Of a DNA stretch of 64,000 nt, positions 42,001 through 53,700 are shown piece after piece. Under the pieces are notes generated by a model. That model ran no database searches. It saw nothing but the letters and a program-made list of their open reading frames with translations, and had not been told where the DNA came from. This DNA is from Zerene cesonia (taxonomy: Eukaryota; Arthropoda; Insecta; Lepidoptera; Pieridae): assembly GCF_012273895.1 (NCBI RefSeq), contig NC_052104.1, positions 1,488,001-1,552,000 on the forward strand, given 5' to 3'. Both the position numbers and the translations under genes were made by a program. Within the stretch, counting starts at the first letter, position 1; each line of letters starts with the position of its first letter.

Positions 42001-43839
42001 TGAGTTTTATCACATTTATTAATAGTAATACAGTATATAATAAATGGATGGATGGAGCGAGATACAAGAATCACTTTTTTGCTTTAAAATGAAGGAAAGA
42101 TCTTTCCCTGCTCGTTTCTTAGTGTCTCTACTATCGAATAGAGTAGAGTAGAGTAGTATTTAACACATCGGTGTTAAATAACAGTGTAGTAACTTATTTA
42201 CGTTAACCTGCATCAGAAGAGGTCCCTACTGTTCATAAAAATATATTTTCTTTCGGATATGGCAAACGGTAGGCATACGTTTCTTTCCCCCCCTATCCCC
42301 TATTGCTAGCAATTCGTATCTCTTGTCTTAAATAAATAAACAGTTATTTGGAATGTTTTTGAATATGATATGTTCATGATATTTGTCGATTCCAGCATTG
42401 GACGTCGCGTTCTACGGCGTGTGCTTCGAGGGTATGAAGCTCTCCGGGATCATTCTGATAGCGGTGGGCTTCTTCCTCGTCATGTTCCCGGACAACTGGC
42501 CCGATTACATCATGAGGTTGCTCAGGTTTGGAACCTTGCTAGATTCGCGCTTGGCTATCGTCTCGCTTGTCTGTGTTTATAGGGGGGGGAGATGGGGGGA
42601 GGGGGGAGTGTGGAAATGTCCAAGACATTTGTAAATAATGAATGGGTACAAACAGTTTCAGAGCAGTGATGAAGTAATCCTTAATTCCATAAGAAAAGTT
42701 TTGAATTTTGTTGTATTAATTTTTAATTTTTATATCTGATGCTTAAAGTAAATTTCAAACTAGAAAAAAACGATATTCTATATATACATACACATACATG
42801 TATGTTTGTTAGGATGTCGAGTGATTTAATTGGCGTGAAAATTATTAAAATTAATATCGTGTAGACGACGAGATGGTCTAACAACACTGTATGAATGTAA
42901 TTTGTTAGGGAACACTACGTATTGAGAAAGGACAGACTCCACCCACAACACAATACGGACTGCATCGCCGATTTAGTATACGTGTCGACAGGTATCGATC
43001 AACCCCGTAGTGTTGTGTGTAAACATCTGTCCAAATCATTAGCTAATCCGACGTAGATGCGAATTGCGATAGATTGAGCTCATTCTCATCGTGTGGAGTT
43101 CACTTAGGATGCGATACACACGTAGATTCAATGCGACTGAATTGATGACTCATGACTTTATATGAGTATTGTATTCGTGAGTTATATGATACGTAGTTGG
43201 TTCCATACACCCGATAGTTCATTTGTAATTTCCGCGTGTGTATGATACACCGAAAAAGTATTTTAATGCTAGTTTGTATTATGTGAGGATTGTGATGAGC
43301 TGGGATAGTTGTTTATGTGAGTTTTAAAATATCTTGTATTCAGGGGGTTGAAAATGCTTTAAAATACTCAAGATATGATAGTTCATGTTATGATAGAGTT
43401 TTTAAATATATATTTATTTATACTGTAGGATGGAGTTTTGCTATTACAATTTTATATATGAATATTTATTCGCTTCTAAACACCGATGTTCGGTCTTTAT
43501 ATTCAATCTTTCTGCACTATTTGATAAAATTTTCATTATATGTTATGAAGATGGAAAATGATCCTAAATATTCGTTAAAAATTCGTAAGTAAAGAACAAT
43601 TAGTTGCACACCTTAGGGAACCTCTTGAAGAATATGAATGTTGCCAGCTCATTTATCAGAAAGAGTGAATATAAAGACCGTCAGTTTGCAACATATGTTC
43701 CATAAAGCGTGTGGTATACAGATGGAGCCGTCGTCGTCAACGCGGGCATGACGGCTCAGGTAGAAATCGAGACACCGTGGACTACCGAACCGGATACATT
43801 CGATCTCACCTGAGGTCGCCCTCGGGCCGCGTGCGGTGA
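36086..43839 (+). CDS. SLC35F3/F4-type solute transporter (putative thiamine transporter), complete, 9 exons, 489 aa
   Basis: Drug/metabolite-transporter superfamily, ten-helix membrane carrier. Human SLC35F3 is linked to thiamine uptake; substrate here is inferred. Exons: 36086-36400, 36614-36766, 37685-37850, 38195-38373, 38843-38971, 40515-40704, 41910-41999, 42396-42525 and 43722-43839, all GT-AG and in phase. Residues 1-105 are a soluble Pro/Ser/Thr-rich tail with a CPRCC motif. Membrane segments begin at about 106 (YYGVCVTLTLVASWVTVTHC). Family-typical stretches include ILLSTDVVALFATNVSCIYL, VGVRIVAAILCDTGIALLAY, FKVLFRKVMGEVNTGQRALF and SILGVVNATLLWPVCLALYL. The last exon, 1.2 kb downstream, encodes an Arg-rich tail ending GYIRSHLRSPSGRVR and a TGA. 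Exon 5 is strikingly GC-rich. Assignment to family is firm; F3 versus F4 is not separable here. Confidence 0.93.
37281..37430 (+). mobile_element. Decayed SINE-like repeat
   Basis: Shares the layout of the repeat at 40848-41100 (DTGRTAAGC word, a run of ACCACC, then a 'CTGCAAATGGATC' word) but is much diverged. In the SLC35F intron between exons 2 and 3. Confidence 0.35.
40848..41100 (+). mobile_element. SINE-like dispersed repeat
   Basis: TATAGCCGGCAATAGACCTG, GGTCGCCTAATGGTAAGCGC, ACAAATGGATTGCCGGCTCC and TTCACGCCGGTCTTCTGTGG, a moderately repetitive lepidopteran sequence. In the SLC35F intron between exons 6 and 7. A decayed relative lies at 37281-37430 (GATGATAAGCAGACACCACC, CTGCAAATGGATCCACCAAC). 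Confidence 0.5.
41126..41450. repeat. Diverged direct duplication in the SLC35F intron between exons 6 and 7
   Basis: The segment from 41126 (TGATTGTGGTGTATGGCACA) recurs from about 41351 (AGATTGTGGTGTATGGCTCA), both followed by a TATA-rich stretch and a CTATCTGTGATT-like end. Period about 225 bp. Words such as GTAGAGCT recur nearby (40719-40800, 41277-41340), resembling the repeat after the stop codon. Confidence 0.6.
43722..43839 (+). CDS. Last exon of the SLC35F gene: Arg-rich cytoplasmic tail
   Basis: A TATACAG acceptor precedes 39 codons (with stop) that complete the AG carried from exon 8 into Arg, then WSRRRQRGHDGSGRNRDTVD, YRTGYIRSHLRSPSGRVR and TGA. Frame, acceptor and the basic composition expected of a post-membrane tail all agree. 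The alternative of reading through the exon 8 donor to a TAA at 42632-42634 gives a glycine-rich tail from a poly-G run and is unlikely. Confidence 0.82.
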
Positions 43840-43856
43840 CCGCCTCGCCCGCGGTC

Positions 43857-44270
43857 CGTGCTCTATGTCGCGACTCTACACTCTGTGCTCTACGTCGCCG
43901 CGCCTCTACACTCTGTGCTCTATGTCGCGACTCTACCCTCAGTGGGAAGTGTCGCCACACCTCAACACTCGGTGGCGAGTGGGCCGCAACTCTATAGAGA
44001 ATCGATGGCTAGTGGAAAGGTGCCGCGACTCTATGGAGAGTCTGTTGTTAGTGGAAAGGTGCTGCTACTGTATAGTGAGTCTATGTCGGTGTCGTTCGAT
44101 GGAAAAGAGCCGCAGCGATGTGGAGAATCTTTAGACAGTGTGAAGAGTGCCGCGACAATATGGGGAGTCAATAGTCTGTGCATAGAGTGCCGCAACGATG
44201 TGAGGATCCTATGGTCTGTGCAAAGAGTGCTGTCGTGGCGATATGGAGAAATAGCGTCGGATAAAAGTTG
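43857..44270 (+). repeat. Decayed tandem repeat (about 27 to 45 bp units) in the SLC35F 3' UTR
   Basis: Starts 17 bases after the stop codon. The first units are close copies of GTGCTCTATGTCGCGACTCT (27-30 bp period). Later units lengthen to about 40 bp and diverge around a core GTGCCGCGACTCTATGG and GAGAGTC. Scattered related words (CTCTACATAGAGTACT, TCTACACTCT) continue to about 44940. It stays open in one plus frame but that is a by-product of the repeat. Confidence 0.75.
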
Positions 44271-45089
44271 TAATGATAGTGCTGTGTTTTTAACTCTACC
44301 AATACAGTAAATAGCACGCGGGCTCTCTATTCTACCTATTCTACGACGTATCCTTTTGCAGACTGTATGATCTGTGTACGTCAGTTCGCCTCTATATAAT
44401 CTGTGCTCTATATTATTTCAACCGGCTTTACCTTACTCAACATCTACTAGATCAGTACTCTGTGTTACTACTTCCGCTGATTGTACTTGTTGCGTACACG
44501 CTATAATTGCTTTAGTACACTTTACCTAGAGTATTGAAGCCTGTAATTGTAAAGGTTTTAATATTCTGTACAAGTGTCATAACTGACTCTACATTTGTTC
44601 AGTCAGCTCTACATAGAGTACTGATTTCGTTTAATTATCAGTATTTGAACAAGTCCAGATATCTACAATTTTCACTTATATATTAGTTACGTATGCCGGT
44701 TTTACATGCTTGTACTTTATATTTCAACAAATAACTTGAACATTTGAGTGCTTAGAATTCATTTAGTTTCAAAATAATTTCGATTTGATGGTTTAATATA
44801 TGTATGTCGAGAATATGCGGAAAAAATGTTCCAATTATTTGTTCGAAGTGAGAATTATGTGATATTCTTAAGGCCGGCTCTACACTCTCGTCGGAATAAG
44901 TGCTTGTGGTGGTTCTGTACATAGAGTACATAAACTTGTACTCTGTGCTAAAATTGTATGAGTTTACGAGGTTGAACATAGTTCTTACTAGTTTCGGTTT
45001 AAATGTTCATAGGTATGTTTTTTTGCTTTTCCTTTTGGGTTATCTGTTATCTCTGGATACACGGCTCTTATATCTATATCTATATTCTC

Positions 45090-45095
45090 AATAAA
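45090..45095 (+). terminator. Candidate poly(A) signal of the SLC35F gene
   Basis: AATAAA, the first canonical hexamer I see after the stop codon at 43839, followed within 20 bases by a T-rich stretch. Would give a 3' UTR of about 1.25 kb that contains the tandem repeat at 43857-44270. Confidence 0.4.
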
Positions 45096-47096
45096 TGTAT
45101 TTAGGTTTTTTTTTAAGAGTGGTATCATAATATACTGCAAGTGATCTGTGAATGTGACCTCTTAATGGAATAGTTATGTAAATTACTATATAATAGAATC
45201 AATACTTTAATTTTTCACCCAGACACAAATAATAGGAATAATATCACATACTGTATGCTTGAGCTATTTATTCACATTAAAAAATATTTACTGTTATATA
45301 TTGCTCTAATTTTTCTTTGAAAAGATAAAAACGAGCACTGCCACCGTTTTAACTATAACTATTACTAGGCACATATCTTTTACGCTCAGGATTACATTAA
45401 GCAGGAGTAAAAACTCGACGAGAGTGCACAGCTGGCTTAATACCTCAAAGATGACTACTTGTATTCTCTTGATGATACTTAGTATTCTCTTTATTGTTAA
45501 AGAAATGTTAAGTTTACTTCCTATTTGATTGTACTTCTAGGCAATATTGAATATACTTGACGCTCATTGCAAGGGAAATCATTCATAGTAGAAAGTTCTA
45601 GAATTATTCTAAAAAAATGCGAGATTTTTATGAAGTCCATTAAAATGTTTGGTCCTTCGAGACCGATTTACCTACTTTTAAGGGTAATAGTATTTCACGT
45701 CAGGTTTCAAATAGATTGTTAATGGTTGTGTTAAAATCACATCTTAATATAATGTCGTATATGTGGGTGCTTAATTGGTTAGGAGTAGAAATGGAAAAAC
45801 ATGATGGGTGTTTGATAAAGAAGTCTTGTGTAGTATCTTATGTCGATAGATTAGTACCAATATATTGAATTTATGATCAGTCATTATTCCAATTTCACCT
45901 CAAGTATAATCTAATGGCAATAAAGTAATTTTATAGTGGAGTTACGATTCGCAATTGAAAGCAGTTCATAATATGTATGCGTGTTCTTAGAGCGATCCGT
46001 TTTATAAATACATAGTTGTTAATAATAGTTTGGCGTGGATTTGTCAGAAAAGTAATTGATGTTTTAATTAGATTTATGGCTTTGCGAGGGCTGTTGCAAA
46101 TCACAAGAGAGAAACCTTTTTTTGGTATTTTTTTGTCGGAATGGTTAACATTACGTGTTGGGAAGTATGATCAATTGTTTTTCTGGAAAACAACGTCGTA
46201 ATGTGTCTGAAAACTTATGTATATACGGTGCATGTATAGGTACAGAGTCGCACATTAATAATACGTGAAATATATAATGTAAATTCATTATGATATGTCT
46301 GTAGTGACGTGAATGGAAATTTTAATTGGAAATATATTCTGTACAAACGATTATAGGTTTTAGAGTAGCTCGTACTTTTGTAGTTTTGTAAGGCTCAGTT
46401 TAATTTATATGTTACATACTAAAAGTGTTGTTGAAAAATATTTTTTCAAAATTCATCTGAGCAAAATATTGGATACTCGTGAGTAACTGAATTATATTAT
46501 GATATATTAACATTGTTGCACCATTTACTCAGTCTATCAAATAATTGACGTTGTGATCACCGCGCTTAGTTGCATATGTAGGATAGCTTTAAAAAATTCG
46601 AAAATGTCGGATTTTTTTAAGTTTTTCTAATTGGCTGACAAAAAATTAAAAACGAATTCAAAATTGCGTTTCTAGTCATCTCTTTCAAGTATTATGTAAG
46701 TTTAAATGTGCTTAAGAATAAGTGAGCAGTTTATTTTGTTTATGTTATTTAAATGTTGTCGCAATTTGTATTTACGCTTGTTTCTAGTCATAAAATGATC
46801 TCTTTCGTTTATCTGTGATGACTTAGCGTATTCCACTCATATGTGTAGGTTAGGTGTTCGAATGACACTCAGATTGTCAGATTGTCACACGATTCTTTTT
46901 GTCTATCGTGATATTGTAATCAATTACACAAATAGAACACTATGTATATAAAAGATCTCTTTAATATGATTCAAATACACTCCACAATTATACTTTTCAT
47001 TTAAACAGTGTATAAATAATTTCTGACACTAAATGACGTACGGAAAATTGCTCTATTTTTGTTATTACCTCAATACTTTTTGCAGAGCAGATAATA

Positions 47097-47128
47097 AATA
47101 ATTTGACATTTAAAAATGTCAAATTATT
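47097..47128. repeat. 15 bp perfect inverted repeat
   Basis: AATAATTTGACATTT and its complement separated by two bases, in the SLC35F-esc spacer. Confidence 0.9.
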
Positions 47129-50100
47129 CAATTAAGTTTGAATATATTCAATGAGAATCGTCAAAGTAATGATAAAATAAGTATTATGATAGTAAATTTT
47201 TCAAGCTCTGGCTCCAATAAAACTTTAAAGCACAAGTGGGTCACAGAGTATTCAATCAGAAATGTACAATCGGTAGATTCAATTACAAATTATCAATATG
47301 AAGGATCTCTATTGAAAGTCTATTTTGATAAACAGTGGTGTATGGGATAATAAATATTTCATTAATCCTAGAAAATTAACTTTTCTAATACAGATACACA
47401 TACAGCCATCTAAATTAATAGAAGTAAGTCTAACTTATACTATATTGGTCTTGCCTTGCTTAATAACTTATACTTTATATGCATTTTTAGTGTACCACGA
47501 TTCAAGTTTTTATTTTTACACCTTTAATTCTATTTAATTTGATATCTTTGGTTTTTATTTTTTCCGCTGTTTATGTCACGTGTCCACTAGGTAACCAACC
47601 TCTTTTGTCTGTTGTATTATGCTAATGAGCATATTATATTGGAATCTAGTGCATATGTGGCATAATTATACTTTAACATTATTAGATATTTTATCTATCA
47701 GATGAACACTATTTTTATTATTCTGTATTTGATTTTGTTTTTCAATATAGGTTCGTTCTATAACATTAGTTTTATTTACACTTCTCAAGTTAACATTTTA
47801 TTGACATAACTATTAGAAAGCCCCAATTTAGGCATAGTTTGTTATGTCCTTGCTAGACTTGGAGTAGGCTAATAATTTTGTAGTGTAGTTCTATCGCCTA
47901 TATGATTATTCCTCTACAATACAGGTTTTTGACAGAGGTAATATTGTAATGGAAATATTTAAAGGAAAGCAAAAGGTGAGCGGTGAAACTGTGGCTATAA
48001 TATTAAAGTACTGGCCATCTACACCAGACTCCTACAGGATACTTCAGTTTTTAAAAATCTTATTTACACAAACTCAATTATTTTATTTGATTTAAGCGAT
48101 TATTTCTATAATTTGTCCAATTTGAATGCAGTTTATTCTATCTTCGTCTGATTCCGTTTTATTTGTTTTAGCATTGCATTACAAATTTGTGCCGAACTGA
48201 CTTTGTAAATTTATCCAATTTCCTATAATAATAATAGACAATATATTCTTAAACGGTAGAAAGACCATAGACTAATAATGTTGCCACTTGTACTCCCGAA
48301 AGAGTAGTGAATTAATAAAATTAACACGCTGAGCGTTTAGTGGGATACCTGATTTAGGTAACGGGAGAATTTGATTGTCATAAAATTATTTATGATATAG
48401 AACACGTTACATATACCTTTACCAGTAACAGGTATTGACAATTCTCAAGTACATCGTTACTCAGATATATCAATTAAGTTTGTATATATGTTGGAGTTTA
48501 TTTTAATAATACCTGCTTCTGCATTCTGCATCTTTAGTTTTTTAAAGATGTTTTGAATATTTTTTTATGCTATTGACTCTAGTTTTGATAAATATTGCTT
48601 AAGCGAAGCTGTGCAGTATAACTGCGTACATTTTTCGGCCATATTTTGTTAAATATTTGTTTTTATCAAAATGATGACTGTTTTAAAAAATACTATGAGC
48701 GAGTTAAGCGCGTAGTTTTAAAATAAATTTGTTATTGTGTTCAGATATATCAATGAAGTTGATATATTTTAGAATAGCTATTTAAGTCCATAATAAGATC
48801 ATATGATTTAGAAATTGACACACTGAGGAGAATATTTTACAATATAAATGTACTTTGTCTATGAGAGTTATAAATAAACTAAAGGGCGGTTTTTCAAACT
48901 ACCCTATAATTTTAAGCGTTATGATCGCTGTATTTTCTTGTATAGTACTGTAGATCGTGATGTCTAAATATCTTATGCTATATATGTATCTCGCATTAAA
49001 TAATTAAATTAACAGCTATCTTCTATTGTCATTCCTTCTCCATTAGCTAGAACTGATGCTATATTTGTTCCGAGTTGATGTTAGAGGCTTTGCTAACGAT
49101 AATTATTAGTCTGTACCTCGCTTACTAGGCTTCGTTTTATTTGAATATCGAGTAGTAAAGCTCTCTAACAAAACTGGTGTCCATGTAATATATTTCTAAA
49201 ACTTTTATACTTATCTGACTTTTCTAAATTTCACTCTCACGCAATCTTAAATTTTATATAGATACTTTTTGTAACAAGTTAGAACTGATTATATTTATTA
49301 GAACTTGGTGATTTATTAAAAAAGAACATTATATAAAAAGATGTATTGAATGATGGAAAATAAAATCGAATTTTATATTTAATTTATACATTGGTTATGT
49401 TGATAATAGTTGCTCGTTTAATTAGAGAATTTTTAAAGACTGAATTTAATTGGAATGGACTTAATTCAATTATGGCGTCATTTAAGTGTAGATTAGTGTA
49501 TGATATTTAAAAAGTGGTAGATAAATTGTTACGATTTATTATATCTGTGTTTTGAACACAGAACATATGAAAAAACAAACCAATCGCACTCAAGAGCTCT
49601 GGATAAAACATTAGGATCGCGATATATCTACCAATTTTTATGACTGCATTGTCGAGTTTAGTAGTTATTGTCTCATGTAGTTGATAAATGTTTATCGATG
49701 TTTAGATATAGATCGTGTATTGCTATCTGGTTTGAGATATATGATCATGGCTCAAGGGAATGTCTCTATGAATCGAATTACTTTTCTATCATGATCATTT
49801 ATCGATTGTACTTGGAAGCTAGTTCTTGTCTCACTTTCCTGTCCCATTTTCTTTTACTCTTTATATTCGATACCTGTTATCGCACGACACTGGAAACAAT
49901 CGTATATCTCAAATCGAATATAACGAACAAATAACACGTAATTAGAGTAACAGCGAGTAGGACACGAGATGACACCTTGGCCCCTGTGATTCATTTGTTA
50001 ATACGTAGACGTAATTCGTTGGTCAATAAATGAGACTTTTGTAAATTCGTCTTTTATTTCTGCGGACTATTCCCAATTGATTTGCGACAATAGATCTATC

Positions 50101-50339
50101 GTCCGACTCGAAGGACCAAAATAAAAGTACCCTCATGTTTTTTAGATAGTGGAAAAAGTAATGTTAATTCGTTATTTCATTTAATACTAGCCAATAAAGT
50201 GTCTTAATTAGTGCCATTGTATTAGAGAGTGGTGTTTTTAAAAATAAAAAAAACATCATACTTGACTATTGGGCTAAAACCAGTCTTTATTCGTGATCTT
50301 AAAATTATTTTGTTTTACATAAATGTAACTATTATATAT

Positions 50340-50459
50340 GGTTGTCGTGACGTTTTTAAGGTGTACTAATTCCACTAGAGAATGATAGCTAGACGACATA
50401 TATAGCTCGGTCTTTTTCCCCCACTGGAATTAGTACTGCTTGGAGACGTCACCGTAACC
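50340..50459. ncRNA. miRNA-like long hairpin (candidate)
   Basis: The arms pair over about 32 positions. GTGACGT near 50347 pairs with ACGTCAC ending 50452. TACTAATTCCA (50363-50373) pairs perfectly with TGGAATTAGTA (50425-50435). The ten positions between pair mostly, with G-U wobbles. GGTT/AACC close the base. The loop is about 50 nt. Size and bulge pattern resemble a pri-miRNA, though the loop is on the long side. A small palindromic mobile element is the alternative. I do not recognise a known mature miRNA. Confidence 0.35.
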
Positions 50460-50656
50460 TCTTCAGGTCATTACAAATACTAGCGAACTAGGTCGTACAA
50501 AATTATGACTAATGTCTTTTTGTACTAGCATTTTTATACAAGAAACCTAAGCACCAAGCTGGCAGTAGTTTACTTTATCACAATTTAACATAAAGAGATT
50601 GTTGTCAATCGAGCTGAAATTCACGTGCTACGCACAAATAAAATATTAATCACATA

Positions 50657-50662
50657 TTTATT
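50657..50662 (-). terminator. Candidate poly(A) signal of esc
   Basis: TTTATT on the plus strand gives AATAAA on the minus strand, about 74 bases beyond the esc stop codon. Confidence 0.4.
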
Positions 50663-50735
50663 CTGAGTAAATTCATTCTCAAGTGCATTAATTTGTTCTT
50701 TAGATTCTAACACTAAGTCTTTAGTTGCTAATTAG

Positions 50736-53700
50736 CTAGTTTGTATTGTTGACTCGATCCCACCTCCATATGGTCCCGTCGTCGCAGCAAGTCAGAAGAA
50801 CTCTGCCGTTCCTGGACAATGTTACCTGTAATACATAGTCATTATAAATTTATCATAGCTATGTACCGCAGCGCCATCTAGTCGAAATTAAAATAACTAG
50901 TATTTAGGTGGAAACATCAAGGAGAAAAAAGGAGAGAATTTGGGAGAAGTAGTAACGAACGTAGTAATCAACTGCCAACAAGTTTGGAGATTTTGGGAGC
51001 GTGAAGATTTTGCACCGTGGTACTGAAATCTTGGCGCTTCTATTGTGGACACATAAATTTTATTATTCGAAATATTATTATGATGATCAAACGATAACCT
51101 CGGCATTGCATTGCATTGCATGAAATAAAGATATCAAAGTTCACTCTTTGGACAGTTTTAATTTCATTATTATGTTAACTACACCACAAGTGCCACAACC
51201 TATACAACATCCGAGTGTCATGTAGGATACAACCGTCACACAGGTACATATATGTGCGTATGATGATTATAGAATTACGCAGCATCTGTTTAGCTAAAGA
51301 ACCCACAAACGAAACCATACACACATGACACGCGAACCCCACATTTGTCACGCGATTCCCGCACTTGTCACACGACCCACACACATGTCACGCGTCCCCA
51401 CACCTGTCACACGACCCACACACATGCCACGCGACCCCCACACCTGTCACACGACCCACACACATGTCACGCGACCCCTACGGGTGTGTCACGGTCACGC
51501 ACCTGCCGCACGGCGGCGACGCAGCGCGGGTGCACGAGCTGCGACACGCGCGAGCCGCCCGCCACGCTGCCCAGCTCCCACACCATAGTCTTGCCGCACT
51601 GGTTGCCTAACGCTATCACCTGGAATTGCATAACATTTCAGTAAAGTAAAAATTTTTTTTCCCATAACATTTTTTAAAGTAATAAGTATAACAAAAAAGT
51701 GCTCACCCTTTGGCTGTAATCAACAGCAAATCTAATGAACCATATCTCACATTCCTTATAATCAAATCTATGGACTATTGTCACTGAATTGTCTCCAGGA
51801 CGCAATTCCGTATCCTCAAGTCTACCAGGCTTCCAGCAGATTATGGCATTCTCACATGACTGCAAAAAATATATCAATTTAATGTTTTTAAACATGTAAG
51901 GAAAAAATTCATCTGACTGTTGTATGTTGTCAACTTTGCAAAATTTTTGTATTAGAATATAATGTATTGTTTATAAACTTTATTTTGATTTATTAAAATA
52001 AGAGAAAATATTGTCACATATTTAAAATCATTTACATAAAGACTCAGAGTGTATTGTTACCTTAGATAAAATGAGATCGCCCATCCATCTAACACAATCC
52101 ACGTAATTCCTATGTATATCACGAGTAGAGAAATCAGGAAAGTGTTCTTTTAAAGAATTGAAAGGTCGCAACGCCCGATGTGGGTTGAAGTTATAACTTT
52201 GCTTGATAGCTTCATGCATAGATGGTTTATCGAGCCTCCACAACTTTAGCGAATGGTCCATACCACAGGACATGATTCTTTCCCCTTTTAAATCAAAGTC
52301 AGCACTCAATACTTCATCTCTATGACCTTCTACACCTCCGAAAATTGCAATACACACATCAGTCATAATGTTCCACAAACGCAGTGCATGGTCCTTGCTT
52401 GCTGATAAAAGGAGATTCGGGTCTCTTGGATGGAATTTAACTTCATTAATAGCATGGCCGTGACCAATATAATGCTTGATACATGTTTGTGTGGCTGGAT
52501 GGAAGATGCGGACGATACCACGGGAACCAGCAACCGCCAGAAGAGGCAGGTTTGTGTCTTCTTCATATGACCAAGCACATGTATAAAATGTTTCATCCAC
52601 CTGTATTATTAATAAATTACTTGGTGCTTGCCTTTTTTGTGAATATTTCATATATATTTTTAAAAAATATCATATCTGCTTACTAAAAATTATAATTTAA
52701 GTTAAGTAGCAGATAAATTAACCTTCAAGAAGCTTCATGTCATTAGTTTTGAATTAAGAGGTGGCATAAATGCTTTTACCGCATCAAATATTAACATTTC
52801 AAGATAAGGCAATCATTATTTGTATTTTATATAGTTTCATTTCATCAGAAACTTTACTGTAGGTTAAAAATGCTAAACAAACATAGCAGTAATATGAAAG
52901 TGTCACATTAATTCTCTTTTGTTTTAAAGAACCATTCATAGGTTTTTGTTTCCATATTCTGATAAATAGCCTAATTCATTTCCAAGTGTATTTTTATTTA
53001 CATACTTACATCAGGATCAGCATAACACTGAAGGAATTTGAATCCTCCAGACTCAGGGCATTCATATATCGACACTCTATTGCTACCGACAACTGCAAAG
53101 ATCTGAGGTTCACCTTCTCCCAGATGATGATTAAATTGACAGCCAAATAAAGGCTGGCCGTGATCTTCTTTCGCACTACAACTGTGTATGCATTTATATA
53201 ATGTTTGTCTATGAAAATGTCAATGATTTGTGGAAATGAACTTCAAATTATTGAATTTGATTTAATACCTATTCTATTATAAATATGCTACTGAGCAATG
53301 ATTGGACCAATTTGAAAAATTCTTTCAATATTGGATATGTTATATGGATATGACCTCTGAGAGCTATAGACTTATGGGAGTCATACATCACAAGTTGATG
53401 TGTGCATTATACTTTATGCGCTTTATTCCTACTGGAACTTAGACCCCTACAGACTATATGTATACTAAGCTCAATGACGAGGCAAACCACTAGTATAAGA
53501 ATATTAATAAATTTAAAAACTCCAATTAATTGCGATTATGATAAAACATAACACTAAATTAGTGTATTTAAATGTTGTATTTCAATTACCCGAAAAATTC
53601 ACAAATGTATTATTTCAACAAAGACACCATATTATAAAGCTTCAAGTAAATGCAATGAAAATGATTTTGAATATAAATATGCTTTTCAGAACAATACAAG

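Larger units (their letters stand above)
36401..43721 (+). other. Introns of the SLC35F gene
   Basis: Eight introns of roughly 210 bp to 1.5 kb, AT-rich. They hold a weak dispersed repeat (37281-37430), a better-preserved SINE-like repeat (40848-41100), the diverged duplication (41126-41450) and short AT-rich stretches. The last intron (42526-43721) has a poly-G run at 42581-42607. I see no other gene in them. Confidence 0.6.
43840..50735. other. Convergent intergenic region between SLC35F and esc
   Basis: About 6.9 kb of mostly AT-rich DNA: the SLC35F 3' UTR repeat, a candidate poly(A) signal, a short perfect inverted repeat (47097-47128), and the miRNA-like hairpin (50340-50459). Scattered open frames of 60-150 codons have no family signature or splice partners. 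No gene recognised. Confidence 0.6.

Noticed and set aside
42526..42634. Read-through end of SLC35F exon 8 to TAA
   Set aside because: Gives a Gly/Trp tail from a poly-G run; the downstream exon gives a credible basic tail in the right phase.
43858..44310. 150-codon plus frame beginning MLYVATLHSV
   Set aside because: Produced by the tandem repeat (HSVLYVAT units) after the SLC35F stop; repeat period and lack of splice sites argue against coding.
51325..51644. Plus-strand frames of His/Thr repeats (up to 99 codons)
   Set aside because: By-product of the minisatellite in the esc intron and the antisense of exon 6.
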